From the NCBI GenBank assembly GCA_014773175.1, contig VXCM01000241.1:124001-188000 (forward strand): a DNA stretch of 64,000 bases. The letters are read 5' to 3'. Both the position numbers and the translations under genes were made by a program. Below the pieces are notes generated by a model, which worked only from the letters and a program-made list of their open reading frames with translations, did no database searches and had not been told where the DNA came from. How positions within the stretch are numbered: position 1 is the stretch's first letter; every line of letters begins with the position of its first letter. Below are positions 29,101-43,263 of the stretch, in pieces. This DNA comes from Lucifuga dentata. Its lineage: Eukaryota > Chordata > Actinopteri > Ophidiiformes > Bythitidae.

Positions 29101-29906
29101 TTCTACTGTGTCCAATCAGATATGGCATTGCTGAATATGCAAAATGGACACAAAGAGAATAAGAGTCAGATTTATTTATTGTTGATTTTGGCTCTGCACA
29201 AGAGAAGCAGATATGGTTTCATGCACATATGCAAATGTACAAACACTTGATTTGATCTCATTGGTATCTTAACATCAACACAATCTCAAATAGCCAGTGA
29301 TATTAGTGACTGTGCACAAAGCCTCATACAAATTCATAAATAAAAGATCTGGGTTTCAAAGAAATCTCTGTCAGGGACTGAACTGATCAAAATCAGCTGT
29401 GTAATACAGCCAAACACCAAACAATGTGTCCTTTGTAACCATTTAAGATCAACGGCAGAACAGAAAAACACAGTATGACTTTTGCTAGCTGCGAAAATGT
29501 TGTTTTTCTGAGGGGAATTTTCTGTGACACTATTAGAAACACAATTTCAGCACAAGTGAATGAAAATAAATCACTCTTCAAGGAGGGTAGTCCATTTTGT
29601 GTGTGTGTGTGTATGTGTGTGAGTGATACCTATTAGATTCTTGCTGACTGTTCTCTAGGTGGTGTGTGTGGGAGCAGATATCTTTGAGGTTTTGGGTCAT
29701 GTTTTAGGCTACAACTTATGGTATCAGAAGTTGTTAAATGTCCACATATCTTCAAAGAGACGTTTCATTTACAGCGATGGGTCAACGCTGGAATCCTCTC
29801 TTCACTGTGTCACAAATTCCACGTCTCTGTTACAAACCAACATGCTATATTCAAGAAGGCTGCCAGAAAAGAAACACTGAAACTTTAGCACTAGAAACAG
29901 ACATGC

Positions 29907-29967
29907 TTAAAGGACCATACCAATTGTTTTTACATGCTTGAGTCCAATAAATACTCCCTGCATACAT
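29907..29967 (+). repeat. Dispersed ~60-bp repeat, copy 1 (TIR family of 60642-61200)
   Basis: Begins TTAAAGGACCATACCA and continues with ACATGCTTGAGTCCAATAAA and a CATACAT end, matching the terminal repeat of the 60642-61200 element with scattered substitutions. No opposite end was found, so this is a single end or a truncated copy. Confidence 0.7.
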
Positions 29968-32439
29968 CCCTCAGCAAATCTATTGAGGTGGTTTTGTCTT
30001 AGTTGAATAGCTGGAATTCTCAGTTTTTAACACTTAGTTAAAAACTTTTCGTTGTTTTTATTGCACTCTATGCAGTAACAAAGTAGTTTTCCAGTAATTT
30101 AAAGAAACAAAAGTAGGTAAATCAGAGTTGAAAGAACTACAACTACAATTTTGAAGTCTTTTTGTTATAAAAGACATGCACGTTAAACAAAACAGAGTTG
30201 TTGTTTTTTTGTTTGTTTGTTTGTTTGTTTATCTTGGGATCCTGGAGATCTGAATCTTTTGGAAAATGCCATTTTCTAATAAAAATTTAGAGAGAAGATA
30301 AGAGATTTTATATAAAAAAAAAATTGTTAGACTTGGAACATAGAACATGGTTTTATTTTGGATCAGAACTCAGCACTCATCTTGTTAACAATAAATTCTA
30401 CTGTTACAATTGTTGCTGTTGTGTAAAAAAGCTTTTCTGGCTTCAAACCTTCAACGAACGTGCACATTCTAAAAACCTTAAAATACAATTACAAGCAAGT
30501 ATTATTTGCCAAATAATGTCATTATTCTTTCGTTTGGGCCAAATATGGAAGCAGAAACTTCAGCAGTCTTCCTGTGCGCCTATCTGATTTTTCTCTTTCT
30601 TCAAAGTTTAAAGTGAGGTCAAATAGATGACTCAGTACTAGCAACTAAACACAGAGGTCACTGAGGGCAAAACGAGAGGCATTTTACCAGCTCAGAGGAG
30701 GCCACGATCTGATTCTGAGCTTTAGCAATCAAAACAACAACACTGAGCCACATTGACATCAGCAGTAAACCTAAACTGGCTACATGCTTGGTTTTGTTTC
30801 GTAGGACATGAGCTGTAATCTAAGACACCTCCAAGACATGAGAGCCTGCTGACTGTGTGGATTATCTTTGAGAAATGAGCAGGATAACAGGTGAAACTAT
30901 ATATGGTATTCTAAGTAGGCATTGGACAGCAGATTTTACATTGGCAGGAGTTTTACGGTCTTCTTGCCAAGAACAATACTCGACATAATGAGAAACACTT
31001 GTTACAAAATGAACAATTCACCAAACTGTACAGCATACAAAAGCAACCGAGGAAGATCATATTTTACTGTATATCGTTAGCACACTGATTAAGTATGGTG
31101 GTCTTGGCTTAGAAATGTCAACATCTCATATAAGAATTTAAAGTCTGGTTGTTTAATAGAGGTGTAGGTCATTACTTAAGAGAAAACAAAGACAAAACTG
31201 CCTTGCTGGGTTCAGCTTCTTCCCAAATCATTCTGTAATCCAGCAGTCATGTCCAAAGTGACATAGTGTTGCGGAAAGAACAAATAAATAAACACAATTC
31301 TGCACATCCAAATATCATCCAAGAACACCTGAAACATAAATTGATAAAAATAACAAAATTATGACTGTGTGTCTCTGAACTTAATGACCTCTGCATGTTG
31401 AATCTAGTAATAAAATGATAAATGGAAGACAAAGCGTAAGCGCGATCAATCTGTCAATGAGGATTTGTGATGGCAAACGTCAGTGCTTTGCTCACCAGCT
31501 CTGAATAACTCGTCAGGGTTTGTTCAAAGTAAATGCGTCTGTGGGAAAGAGGCTGTGGAAAAACTGTATTGTAATAATCTTCTCAGCTGGAAACAAAGAG
31601 ATCCATACACAGTCCATCTGTGTTTGTTTATTTAATGCCAATTTCAATTCTGGGGATTTATGAAAATGTTAGAAATCTTTCCTCGGTTAAAAATAAAATG
31701 GCTTTTTAAAGTTACAAGTTTGGCTGTGTATCTTAGCAGTTATTCACAGTCAGAAAGAGATCTATTTGATGGAAGAGAGCTTTACTGACATGCCTCGATC
31801 CATGGAGAATTAGTGAGTTCTGTTTTCTCTGACTGGCCTAAATGCATTAACACCACCCAAGTGGAGAGAGAGACGTTTTTCCCACTGCATAAAGTTCAAA
31901 AATGTTGGTAGTAGGACTACAGCCACGGGACATGTGCAGTGCTTACTATGACCCTGCAATAGAAAGAGAAGTGATACAATCGTATACACTGATCCTTCCT
32001 GTAAGGGTGCTTGCAGTCATGTGCTTTAGCCATTCATCCTCCTTGAGGACAACAGATTAATACAAATCTTCCCATCACTTTATGTTGTGAGAAAAAACAA
32101 ATGTTTGGAAGAACTCACGTAGGACTGCCAGGTGAATCACACTGTTTGGTATTCATTGTGCAGGAACATGTAGAATGTACCTGGCCAAACTCTGGGAGAG
32201 TGAGTGTTGAAGCCAAATTTCATGGTGGTTTGGGTTGGATAGCAATCTGCTGAGTCTGATTTCAAACACAGAAGCTGCAACTATAACATGTATTTGTTCA
32301 TGTACTAATAGATCACTTTAGATTAGAACTGCTACTGAGGACTCAAGAGAGCATCCACCTTTGAGAATGATCCACCGTGAAGCTAACCTCACAATGGATA
32401 TGGCAAATCTAAGTCATCCAGGTGAATATTTTGAAAATG

Positions 32440-32515
32440 TCAAGACAACAGGACTTGGTGTTTAGTCTTGAGGACATTTTGCCACTCAGCCAAGTGGCAT
32501 CTTCAGTTTTGAGTC
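32440..32515. repeat. Teleost interspersed-repeat fragment
   Basis: The block reading CTTGAGGACATTTTGCC followed by ACTCAGCCAAGTGGCATC and TTCAGTT resembles a phrase repeated throughout fish genomes (the 'CTCATCCAAGTGGCTTCTTCAG' type), probably from a retroelement. I recognise it from general knowledge and cannot assign the family. Confidence 0.45.
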
Positions 32516-33156
32516 AGTGGTGGGTGGTGGTGGGTGCATTTGTTATTGGCTGCAGAGCAGGTGACACCTTCATTCATGTCACTCTGACTTCAACAATTCA
32601 AACGTGACTGCTGTGTGACTCTAACAATCCTTACATGACTGCTGTGTGACCCAAGGAGACACCTGAACCAAGGTGTGAATGACTCTCAGAGGATCAATGC
32701 CAGTCTACTGCCCAGCTCTGACTCAGAATTGAAGAAGCTACTTGGATAAGTGATGAAATGCCTTAAGAGTAAACAGCAAGTCCAGATACCTTGAACTACT
32801 GCTAGATGTTGATAAGGTTGTTTTTAATGAATAAGGTGACATCAAGATCTATTAGTAGGTCAGTAAACTGCACAAACAATCTCATGTTTTTAAACCAAGC
32901 TCGGATTGCTTTAGACCAAAGGACACCAAACACTTAAAGTGTTTTATGTTATTCCATGGACTCCTTCCCACTTCCTAGATGCATCACCTCCTGCTGTGAA
33001 GGACAAAATCAACATTGAATCCAATGGGGAATAAAGCTGCTGCACTGCTCTTTATGGGTGGAAACTTTCAAGCATGTTGCACTTCTGGCCCCATCTGGTG
33101 ATGTCATAGGCTCACAGCAAGTGTTTTCCATTGGTTTTTAAAGGCTGTGACATCAC

Positions 33157-33182
33157 TGATTTTTTTTTTTTTTTTTTTTTTT
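33157..33182. repeat. Poly-T tract
   Basis: An uninterrupted run of about 22 Ts preceded by GA and a Ts stretch. Possibly the tail of a minus-strand retroposon, but no body was recognised. A similar run occurs at 33580-33599. Confidence 0.6.
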
Positions 33183-34917
33183 AATCTATCACTTCTTATG
33201 GGCAGAAATTTGTACCTATCACCAGGATTTCTGCAGGGAAAATACGGTGAATATACTCTATAAATGGAATGGGACACTGCTCTACTGAAGCCCTATGTTG
33301 TGGTTTAGGTTTATGTTTGCTTCTGATAGAATATAGGCAGATAGGAACAGCCTAAAGAATTCAGAAATGACATGCAGAACGCAGAAATGCAGCAGATGTC
33401 ACAAGCTGGTCTTAAAACCAGGATGTTACGGTCATACAGTACATGTCCCACCGCACAAAGTATCTTTAACATTTCTATCCATCATATCTTTGAGAATGTA
33501 AAACAACATGCTTTAGAGGCCCTCACAGCATAAATTATATGTAAAGCTCTTTAGAGTTGCCACTTTTCTTTTCTTTCCTTTTTTTTTTTTTTTTTTTTTA
33601 GAGATCTCCTTGGTAGCCCATAGAGACACATCAGTTCCACAGAGGAGCTGAGCTTTATCTTTTTTTCCCCCACTCCCATTTCCAAAAGGAAGTCTGGCAC
33701 ATTAAAATACTTCACAGCTGCATCCTGATGAGACTTAGTGCAGATGAAGGGATGACAGGGCGGCGGGATGGTTAAGGCTGGTAAGGAGCACAAGCAGGCA
33801 CGATACAGAGATTTTCACATGGCTTTCAACTGAAACAATATAAAAAGAGCCCTTCTTCTCCTTCTTCTTCTCATCGGCAACTCAAAGAGGAGTCAAGCTT
33901 TGAGATTTCACTGCATCCCTGGAAAAAACGAAAGCTTGAGTTCGATATCAACATTGAATTCCAGTCATACCTCTTTCATGTCAAGCCTTACTGTTTAGCT
34001 CAGACTTCAGCATCAGCCAGGGGGAGATTTCCCTTAAGGTAGCTGAAATGACAGTTTAATGTCCCATAGAAATCAATGTGACATGGTGTGTCTGTTCAGA
34101 CCATAGCTCAATGAGATGAGCAGCCATGTGTTCCTCTATTTTATTGCCATGCATTCAAGGTGAGGAGTGGAAAGGCACACTGGGGGCTTCACTTTTGGAG
34201 GTTTGGTGTGAGGGCTCCATTTTTGGATGGCAGTACTATACTAACAAACAGTTGCACTGATATGGAATTGTGCTCAAACCAGCATACGGCATACAGTAAA
34301 TGCAGTATTTCAATCCTTCTTTAAACACTGTCTGACCCCTCAAACCCGTGCATAATAAATTATACAGATTATGATCGTTATTCTGTGCAGACCTGCACTT
34401 AAAGAAATGACCACTGACCCATTTTTTTACTCTTTCACTCAATTTGGGTTTATGGAACAATCTTATTTCAACTGTGAGACCAATATTTTGACTTAAATAG
34501 TGCTCGAAAGGAACCTAGCTCTAAATTCCAGTAAATGGGAGAAATGCAATGTATGTAAGACCTTCAACAAAGATATTATGTAAGCTCTCACACACACATT
34601 TGTATGTTAGGAATGTGTGTCCGTGTTCTTCAGCTTTCAGACGTAATTAGATTAAGGTCAGATGGGACCAAACACAAACACTGTCATCCATCATTCCTCT
34701 TTCTACACATTCACGTTGGCAGAGAGGAAAAGAGGAACAGAGGCAGAAAAAAAAGGACATGAAAGGCAAATAGGTCGTTTCTGCAGGGATTCTCATTTTA
34801 TAAGATGAGAGTTGCAAAGAAGGCTCAGGCAATCCTGGCAGAGCCGAGTCATCCTCTTCACACTGAGTTCATGCTGCATTCAATGAACCAAGGTAATGTA
34901 TATTTTGTGCTGTAATG

Positions 34918-34990
34918 TGTTGTTTGATTGTTGTATGTTGCCCCAGTTGTCCCTCTGGGATAATAAACGTCACTTTGAACTTTGAATTTC
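34918..34990 (+). repeat. Retroposon 3'-end-like fragment
   Basis: A phrase of the form TTGTATGTTGCCCCAGTTGT, CCCTCTGGGATAATAAA, then a TTTGAACTTTGAA mini-repeat. It resembles the 3' terminus of fish LINE/SINE elements, which end in a short AATAAA-like unit plus a simple repeat. Family not assigned. Confidence 0.4.
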
Positions 34991-35658
34991 AGGTAAAGGG
35001 AAGAAAGGGAATAAGACAACAAAGGACAGCTGTAATAGCAGAAGCTTGTTAGTTTGAATCCTTGGCTGGGCTGCAAAAATCTTAGCAGGAAAATTTCGAG
35101 TGTCCTGTCCTTCACCAATCCCAGAATCCATAGTGTAATCATGCATAATTAGCCTTTGTGGTGCTTGCACAATGCTGCGTGATAAGACTGAATCCTCAAA
35201 TATCCTGAGCAAGGATACTTCCACCAGGCCCAAGTCAGACATTTTGGCCCATTCTCTCTTTGTTTCTTCACCACATCAACTGCTGACCTGCTCACTGACG
35301 TTATAAGTCCCACATCTCAAATGTCACTGTTCATCAGTGTTATTTGGTTGTAAAACAGAAGCCAAGCTGTCAGTTTCTGATTACCATGGCTTGCAAACAG
35401 ATATCTGTATTTGAATAAACGCATCTGTCAATAGAGATTACTTCACCAACCATGTGGAGGAGATTTAAAAATACAATATATGCAGAAGCAGATGATGGTG
35501 GAAAACGTATATACTGTATCTACTTCATATCTACTCAAGCCTCTATATGTATGTGCAAGGGAGTGCACAAGCTACTTATTCAAAGGGTAACTCCACTAAT
35601 TTTAGACATCAAATTCAGTTTATGTGGAAGAAAATGACCTCTATGATATCACAAAGAT

Positions 35659-35789
35659 TACTTTATGTTGGTGCTACAGACTACAAGTTTGAAAACTAAA
35701 GCCACTCCTAGACATTGGGCATGTTGAATTCAAAAATGCCAATGAGAGTCTTGTTTTCAGACTTGTAGTCTTGCACCAACAGGAAGTAA
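35659..35789. mobile_element. ~131-bp palindromic mini-element (MITE-like)
   Basis: Imperfect inverted repeats of about 37-39 bp bound the block: the left arm 35659-35697 (TTACTTTATGTTGGTGC, then ACTACAAGTTTGAAAAC) pairs with the right arm 35753-35789 (GTTTTCAGACTTGTAGTC, then GCACCAACAGGAAGTAA). There are a few mismatches and one-base gaps. The 55-bp interior is non-coding. This is the typical architecture of a foldback/MITE; family unknown. Confidence 0.6.
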
Positions 35790-38700
35790 CCCTTGTTAAG
35801 TAACCCTGTCAGAGGTCAGTTTCCCTGACTTTACACAATGCCATCTACAGGTACAAAAGCCTATTAATCTGAATTTGATGTGTAAAATTGATCGTCCTGC
35901 TTGAACTACCATTTTACTACTTGTCCACACACTTAGTTATTGACACAAAAAGGAGGCCAATTTTTGATGGAAGGACTCAGTTTTCACATAACTTGTGTCC
36001 ACAAAACACATAATGTGTGCTTAAGAGTTTCTGCTCATTTATTGAAATTTTACAAGATGGTTTTGGCTCCATCAGAGTCTCTGAGTGGCTGAGGAGACAT
36101 GACTGACTGTACTAAATGGCAGCAAATAATGAATGTGTGTGACCTATTGAATGTGAAAAATAGCACTGGTGTAATGAAAGAGGGTGCTTGAAATAGCAAC
36201 AGTCAGGCAGACAGACAAGGGAGGAGCAGAGAAATACGAATTGTCCTCCATGATGCCACGCTTTCACCCACTAGCTTTTAGGTTTAGTCATGTGGACAGA
36301 TCCAGTTTTTGACTGTGGCCTGTTCTGGCTCTACCCATACCAGGTCAATCCAATCGAGACTCAGCCAAACCAAGACTGTGACCGCTGTCCGCTGGCCAGA
36401 CACCGCAGGCTCATGTCCTGTAGCTCACCTAAACTGAACACACCGAAGCTGTGCTCATAGCAGTGGGCCAAAGCAAAATAAATCTGACCCACAACTAAAT
36501 TAAGTGAAATTTAATGCGTCACTCAAACACTTACGCAATGGGACAGTACTTTCATGATTGTATTTCTGTTGATGAGAGGAATCCACATACAGTATTACTG
36601 AAAAAAGTAAAAATGACAAACACCAAGATATAAAAACAAGATAAGGAAGGGTTGCACATCAGGTAATTAAATTTGTTTTTGTCTTTATTTAGGTTAAAAT
36701 GTGGGAAACTATTATTTACTTTTGGGTTGTGTTGGATGATTTTATTTCCATTATATTCTAGCATATTGGCCTACTGAATGGATAATTATAGTACAAATGT
36801 ACCATCTGAAATGTCATTCATCCACCATATTGACTTCTACTTAAATAATTTCAGTAATTTCCCACTGGTCAATGTAACAGTCTCTATCACAGTACATTGT
36901 ATGTGTGTGAGTGTGTGTGTGTGAGAGTGTGTGTGAGTGTGTGTGAGAACACCTCTGTGAATTGTATCAGTTTTCTAATGGCTTTTTACAGTAATTCTCT
37001 CAGAATGACGCCAGTTCCATCCATGGGGAATCACAGAGGAAAATAACCAGTCACACTTAGCACCAATAAAACACCAATAATGAGACAAAGTGAATTATGA
37101 TGGCTAACATACATGTATAACAACTTTTATATATGATTATATTATGATTTTATTCTTAAGGGAAAATTAGTATATTAGAGAAATGTGACAGTGAGATGAG
37201 ATGAGCAATTTCACATCCATGACACTCATCCTTAGCTATAGATTAGTTAATCAGAATCATTTCCCTCAAGCAGATGCAAGAACCCAAGGGCATGCAGCCA
37301 ACAAACCCAGAATGTAGAAGCAGAAACCATACAAATCATCTGCACTTATCTTCATGTGTCTTCTTACCCTTGTGCAAAAACGTGTAAACGTACTTGCTTT
37401 TATTACTTGTTAAATGTCCATGCAGATACTTTATGCCTTCAACCTGCATGAGGGGGATGAGTGGGGAAAGTAGGGAAGAAGGGAATGTTGTTTTGGGGTC
37501 TTAATAGTATGTTCTTTGAATGTGTTTTACGTCACTACCACCCACTGCTTTTCCTCCACATATGGTCGAGTTCCAGGAATGTGTTTCCTTAGGCTCCTCT
37601 TGATGACATGGGTCACCTCACTGACACTGCACATGTTGGGGAGAGAGATGGACCAACACAGAGCAATTCAGGGATGGATAATCGCATGATTGTTGTATGG
37701 TCATAACCTTGAATTTCTAAAATGTCATGTTTTGTACTCTGATTGGTATAAGATACTTCTTATATCTGTGGTACATCAATAAAAAACTGTAGTACATTGG
37801 TAAAAATAATTGATTTGAACATTTGTACATTTAAACAATAAATAGTCAAATCTGCTGAAATAAACCATAATGTTTAAAATGTGAGGTGTAAAATAATGCT
37901 TAAATGGTTTGGAAATTATTTATAACTCTTAAATTTATATTTTATAATTTTTAATTTATATGTTACATATTATTTGTGGGTGCATTTTTACATCTGTCAA
38001 GCAGCTTGTACTCATTTTGCAGCCCCAAATCAGGATTTGAACACAGTACACTTTTAAAACCGTACCTTATACTTAAAACTTAGAAATACTTAGAAACTTT
38101 AAATATATTTGTAAAATGGCCGATATACTGGAATCTATAAAGTGGAATACGGGCTATTTTATGTTATACATGAAGTGAAAAAAGCTAGTAAGAAGTAGGT
38201 AGAAATGGTGAAAATACAAACAAATTCTGGACAAAAATGTCAAAATTACATCCCAACTGACCTATGTTATGTTATGAACAAAACTCAAAGTTGCACAACT
38301 TGGCCTGTAGAAATGCACCTAGTAAGACAAACCCATACGTCTTGAACTGCCATTTACTTCTGTAACATGTTGACATCAGCATTTAACATATTTGAATTTA
38401 CTCACCTAACCTCCTGGTTAGACACACCCATGAAGTGAAGCTAGCAATCCTTTGGCCAACATTTTGTGTTTCAGTCTGTCTGTGACACATTTAGACAATG
38501 AGAAAAGAGCAGGCTTTTCAGGAAGGGACCTTAAGGAGACAATACCTAAAATGTGCTGTTTCATTCAGTGAGCACAGCAGTGCTGCAGAAAGAGGGAGTA
38601 GAAGTGGATCAATGTGTTTTATGCACATTAAAGCATTCAACTAGACCCCTGAATGAAAATAGGAACATGGAAATCTTTAAAAGCATAACATGATGCCTTG

Positions 38701-41700
38701 ACAAAGACCACTTTGTCAAAATACTGTTTTCAATAAAGCAAATTTAGCTTTGTGACTAAGAATATTTTCACAATTTGTTTTTCCTTGTTGTTGTATGCCT
38801 AACCTCTCTTTATTGATAGAACACAAAACTGACAGTTCCTGTGAAGGGCCGCATGACTTATGTACAGATAAAACCAGAGATGCTTCTGTTACTGTAAAGT
38901 GCCAGGACCACATAAATTCCACATTTAATTTGTTTCATTCAAATTTTTATCCCACAGCAGTGGCTTCTATACTGACACACATTTACCACTTCAGTTATTT
39001 TTCATGATGTTCAATAAATGAGAATGATAGAAGAAGAGCAGGCCAGGTCCCTGCTCTGCCAGCAGGATGGCTGACTTTACTTTGGTTGGCCCAACAACTC
39101 ATTTTTCTTTCCTCCATATGATGAATACACTATAAAAAATGACTGAAAGTCCCAGAAAGAGGGACACTTTGGATGTAAATTCCCTTAACAATAACACTTC
39201 TAAAGTTTAGAAGCCTAGAAGTCACCAATTTAGAAGACCTTAAACTAAACGCCCAACGATGTTAAGAAAGGATTTGTCTCTTTTCCCCTACAATGATATT
39301 ATCCCTAAGCCTGAAACATTCGTGGATATATAAAATATGCAAAGAAAATAAATCTTTATAAAATAATCAATTTCATGCCTGGTGCTGCTTGGTGTAAAGG
39401 CTGCTGCTGGGTCCAGCTGGAGGGAATTTGTAACTCTGGAGCTAAAACTCCTCTGCCTTCCAGTTAAAACAGAATGGGCCAGTCTATGTGGCCCCAGTTA
39501 GATGCCACTTGGGTGCAGCTGAATGCTAAATTGAGACATGTATGTACAGTTGGCCAGCACTGATATACAGTGGTGTCTGTTCTGTCCAGATTTTACAGCA
39601 CATTTGTAGGATCAGTTAATATGACGAGTACATGCAGCAAAAGCTTCTATTTAGGTTGCAAACAGATAATTTGGAAAAATGCTTTCATACTGATATAAAA
39701 CACCATTATCTAGCTGCAGTATTTGACATTAGAGTCATTTTGAGCAATAAAAGAACCAACAGTGATTTGGGATGGTTTTATAGAATGCAAGTTAAAACTA
39801 AGATTAGTATATCAAAGTTTTCCAAATTGTGAGCCAGTGTTCCTCAGTTTATTGTTTTCCATTTCAAGCAGAATAAATCTTTAAAAATGCTACTGAGTGG
39901 TTTATACTTTCCACAAGATTCCACTGGTGATGATGTATCTGGATTGGATAGCCTACGTTTTGGCAGTTCAGGGCAAATTACAGCTGCTGTTTCACATTGT
40001 CATGCTGCATCTTCATCTCCCTTTACCATTATAATGCAAGGAACTGGCTCACACCCAATTATAATTCATCTCCAGTGCCCAACAGAGAGATTAGTGTACC
40101 AGACTGCTTGACTCTCTTCATCAAAGTTAAAGCCCTGCAAAACTGCAAGTTGAGATAATTAAGATCAGATTTACGCCTGCGGCTAAATCAGAGAAAATGG
40201 GCCAATCAAGAAAAAGAAGAAGCCCTCAATCCTTAGATCTTTGCCTTCATTTAAATTATTTTGCTTTGAGCATGAAAAAAATGATTCATTCTGAAAACTC
40301 TATATTTTTGTTATGTGACTATGATATTGTAGCTTTAGCCAAGATGAGTTCATCTAAATCCTCTAAAATAGATACTCAGTCTAGCTGGCTGATCACCAGC
40401 CCCTCCAGAAGGGAAAAGTAATAAAGTTGGTGTTTGTTTCATGGAAATGACTCAGTGTCTTACCTTGCATTAAGAGAAGCCACTGAAGAAAGCCAGTATA
40501 TTTTGCCAATTGTTGAATTTTAAGAGGGAGGTAACATTACATAATTTGTTGAGTATGTGTCCTGACAGCAGTTGACACCACTTGGATTAGCATTCAAGAA
40601 ATACTGCTGTCTTCCAGAGACACATGCAGAAAGAGATAGCTAAATACACATTGATTAAATGTTTTTTGTTTTTTTTTTTGGAAAGGATCTGTGGTATTGG
40701 GACTTCCTGTTTCTCCACAAACTGCAATCATGGCAACTGAACTGTACTACGACATGTGAATGGAGTGGGTTTGAGAAAGTGACTGTTTTTCTTATGAGTC
40801 CAAAACCAGTTGTTTTTCTTATTAATGGTTTTATTTATATCATTAATTTATCCACAGTTGTTGGACTGGATTTTGAGAAACATTCGCAGACTGCGCTGCT
40901 GGCAGAGCAGATGTGTTACTGGGTGAGAAGTCATTTGATAGCGTGCACTCACTACCCTTCCTCTCCATTGGACTCAGATTGGAATGAGTTTCGCAGAAGC
41001 TATAAAGCTTTGAGACAGGAAAAGAGAAATTCTCTTTTTCTACAAATTACCTGGTACTGCTTTGTGTAATGGATTTGATTGTCTGCAAGTTGGTGGATAA
41101 CACAAAATAGTCTCCTTGAATATCTCTGTTCACATACATTGAGAAAGAAGTGGTTTCAGTGGAATTGGGCAATCATGGAATGTGACCAAATGCCGAATGT
41201 GTGGTGATGACGCTTGAACAGCAGCACCCTTTCCTACCGCAGACTCCATCCATCTGGAATCACTCTACTACTGTGTGTCTGGGGACTGAGCTCTGCAGGT
41301 CAGAGGGCAGCTAAAGGTCTGTCATTACAACAGTGCTGAGAAATACCTCAGAAGGACACTGCTATGAATGATGGCCATCCAGTTATAACAACAGACACAT
41401 AGAAAGAGGTGTAATGCTAATTGATGCTGTAGGAATGGCAGTAATTTTTGAACAGTGTCCTAAAGTGAAAATATGGCATCAGAACACAAAAGATTGGATA
41501 GGATGAGCACAAACCAAACAAGTGAAAAGGTGTGTTATTGATACAAAATAGCTGAACATAAATCACATTTTATAGGCAATTGCAGACAAATTTTATGGAA
41601 AGATGTGAGCGTCAGTTTGGTCTAGGTGGCTTGAACTGAGGAGAAGACACATCTACTGGAGTTGTAAATATTTCAGGTTGAGTGAAAAATTTGCACAGCA

Positions 41701-41744
41701 GTACACAGATGATATTTCCCACAATAGTCAACCATCTTCTCTAC

Positions 41745-42520
41745 TTGCTTGTCATGTGCAGAGTCTGTTGGGGACTGGAGCCTATCCCAACATGCATTTA
41801 TACCCTGCACAGGAAGTCAATCTATCACAGGGCTGACACACACACAAACACACAGAGACAGACAAAATCATTTCCACTCACATTCAGACATACTTTCAGA
41901 CCATTCCATGGCAAAAACTCTGGTACTCAACCTGAAAAACTGGTTCCTGCCACCTTTCTTTGGTCCCAAATTTGTCAATCTGGAACCAAGAAACCGTGGC
42001 ATCACAGGCCAGGAGGCAGGAGATTCCAGCAGTTGTTTACGTGGACAATTTTTTTTAACAGCCGGCATTAGTGATTAGCAGCATTTCATCATGGAAATGA
42101 ATGAAACAATTCAGTGAAAGCGCCACTGACAGATTACTGGTAAAAGGGGATGGTAGAGAGATCCAGGAAAAGTTGCGAAATGCGCAACAAAAAGCAAAGT
42201 AATATGAAGAAATCAGAGGTGAGTTGGAGAGCGCAAGTGTGACATGCATGACGGACCAAATAATAAATAAGCTGAAGAAGTCAAAGGAGAATGGGGCCTG
42301 CAGAAAGCTGGACTGAATTATGACGTTGTTCGTTCAGCTCCAAAATTAAAGTGAATGCAGGCTTGTTCACAGAAGGGCAGAGATGAGTACCAACATGTCG
42401 GTAAAATGAGGTAAGGCAGAACATACAAACTCCACATAGAAAGGCCCCCAGCCAGATTCAAACCCAGTACCTTCTTGCTTTGAAGGAACAGTGCTAACCA
42501 TTTAGCTATGATGCTGCCCA
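41745..42520 (-). mobile_element. tRNA-derived SINE copy interrupted by ~450-bp insertion
   Basis: The left part (about 41745-41905: CTGGAGCCTATCCCA, ATCACAGGGCTGACAC) and the right part (about 42350-42520: CATACAAACTCCACATAGAAAGG and TAGCTAAATGGTTAGCACTG on the reverse strand) are the 3' and 5' parts of the same SINE seen intact at 51721-52093. Between them sit about 450 bp not belonging to the SINE. The inserted piece carries no recognised gene. Confidence 0.6.
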
Positions 42521-42829
42521 AAGCTAGTGCATAGATAATAAAAGAAATGGTACAGCAAGATTCCTACGGCCACACAATATGTTCTGTCATAACCCTAATT
42601 TCTTTACCCACTGTTTTCTTATTTAACATGACTAAAACTCTTAATCTACTCAGTTTACCTGATCAACCTCTGACTTTATGCATACAATTTCCACTGCTAC
42701 TGTAGAGATGTAATGTTCGTTTGTAACCAAGACATCATCTGAATTTGAGAGTTCATGCCCATTTCCCAACTTTGGAGGATGTGTTTTACAGAATGAATAC
42801 AAATACATGCACAAGGGAAATGAGTAACA

Positions 42830-42832
<3 letters not shown>

Positions 42833-42877
<45 letters not shown>
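42833..42877. repeat. (TA)n microsatellite
   Basis: An uninterrupted TA dinucleotide run of about 45 bases. Confidence 0.95.
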
Positions 42878-42880
<3 letters not shown>

Positions 42881-43197
42881 GGGCAATGGGGTCATAGCTC
42901 AGATCTTTTGATGAGCTGTGAGGCCAGTTGTGGATACTTTGGCTCTAAGGAAAGGAAATCACTCTTTCCCATCTGTCAAAGAAATCACCATAACTTTTTG
43001 TCATTTTTGGAGAAATATCAGCTTATAAAATGACAGGCACAGTTAGATTCAGTGCAGTGAAAAATGAGCAGTTTTCTGATTTTCATTTTGTCATTGGACC
43101 CTAGCACTATGAAAATGCTTTCAAAGAACTTACAGCTGTAGTTTTTTCAGTGCATTCACAGCACAGTTCCAAGGCCCTCAGATGTTTCTTGGACTTC

Positions 43198-43223
43198 TTT
43201 TTTTTTTTTTTTTTTTTTTTTTN

Positions 43224-43255
<32 letters not shown>
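43198..43255. repeat. Poly-T / N / poly-A junction
   Basis: About 25 Ts are followed by an N at 43223 and 32 As. The abrupt strand switch at the N suggests a false or gapped join of two contigs ending in homopolymers. Confidence 0.85.

Positions 43256-43263
<8 letters not shown>

Noticed and set aside
40659..41069. 136-residue open frame, plus strand
   Set aside because: No recognisable domain, splice context or codon pattern. A probable chance frame in the intergenic interval.
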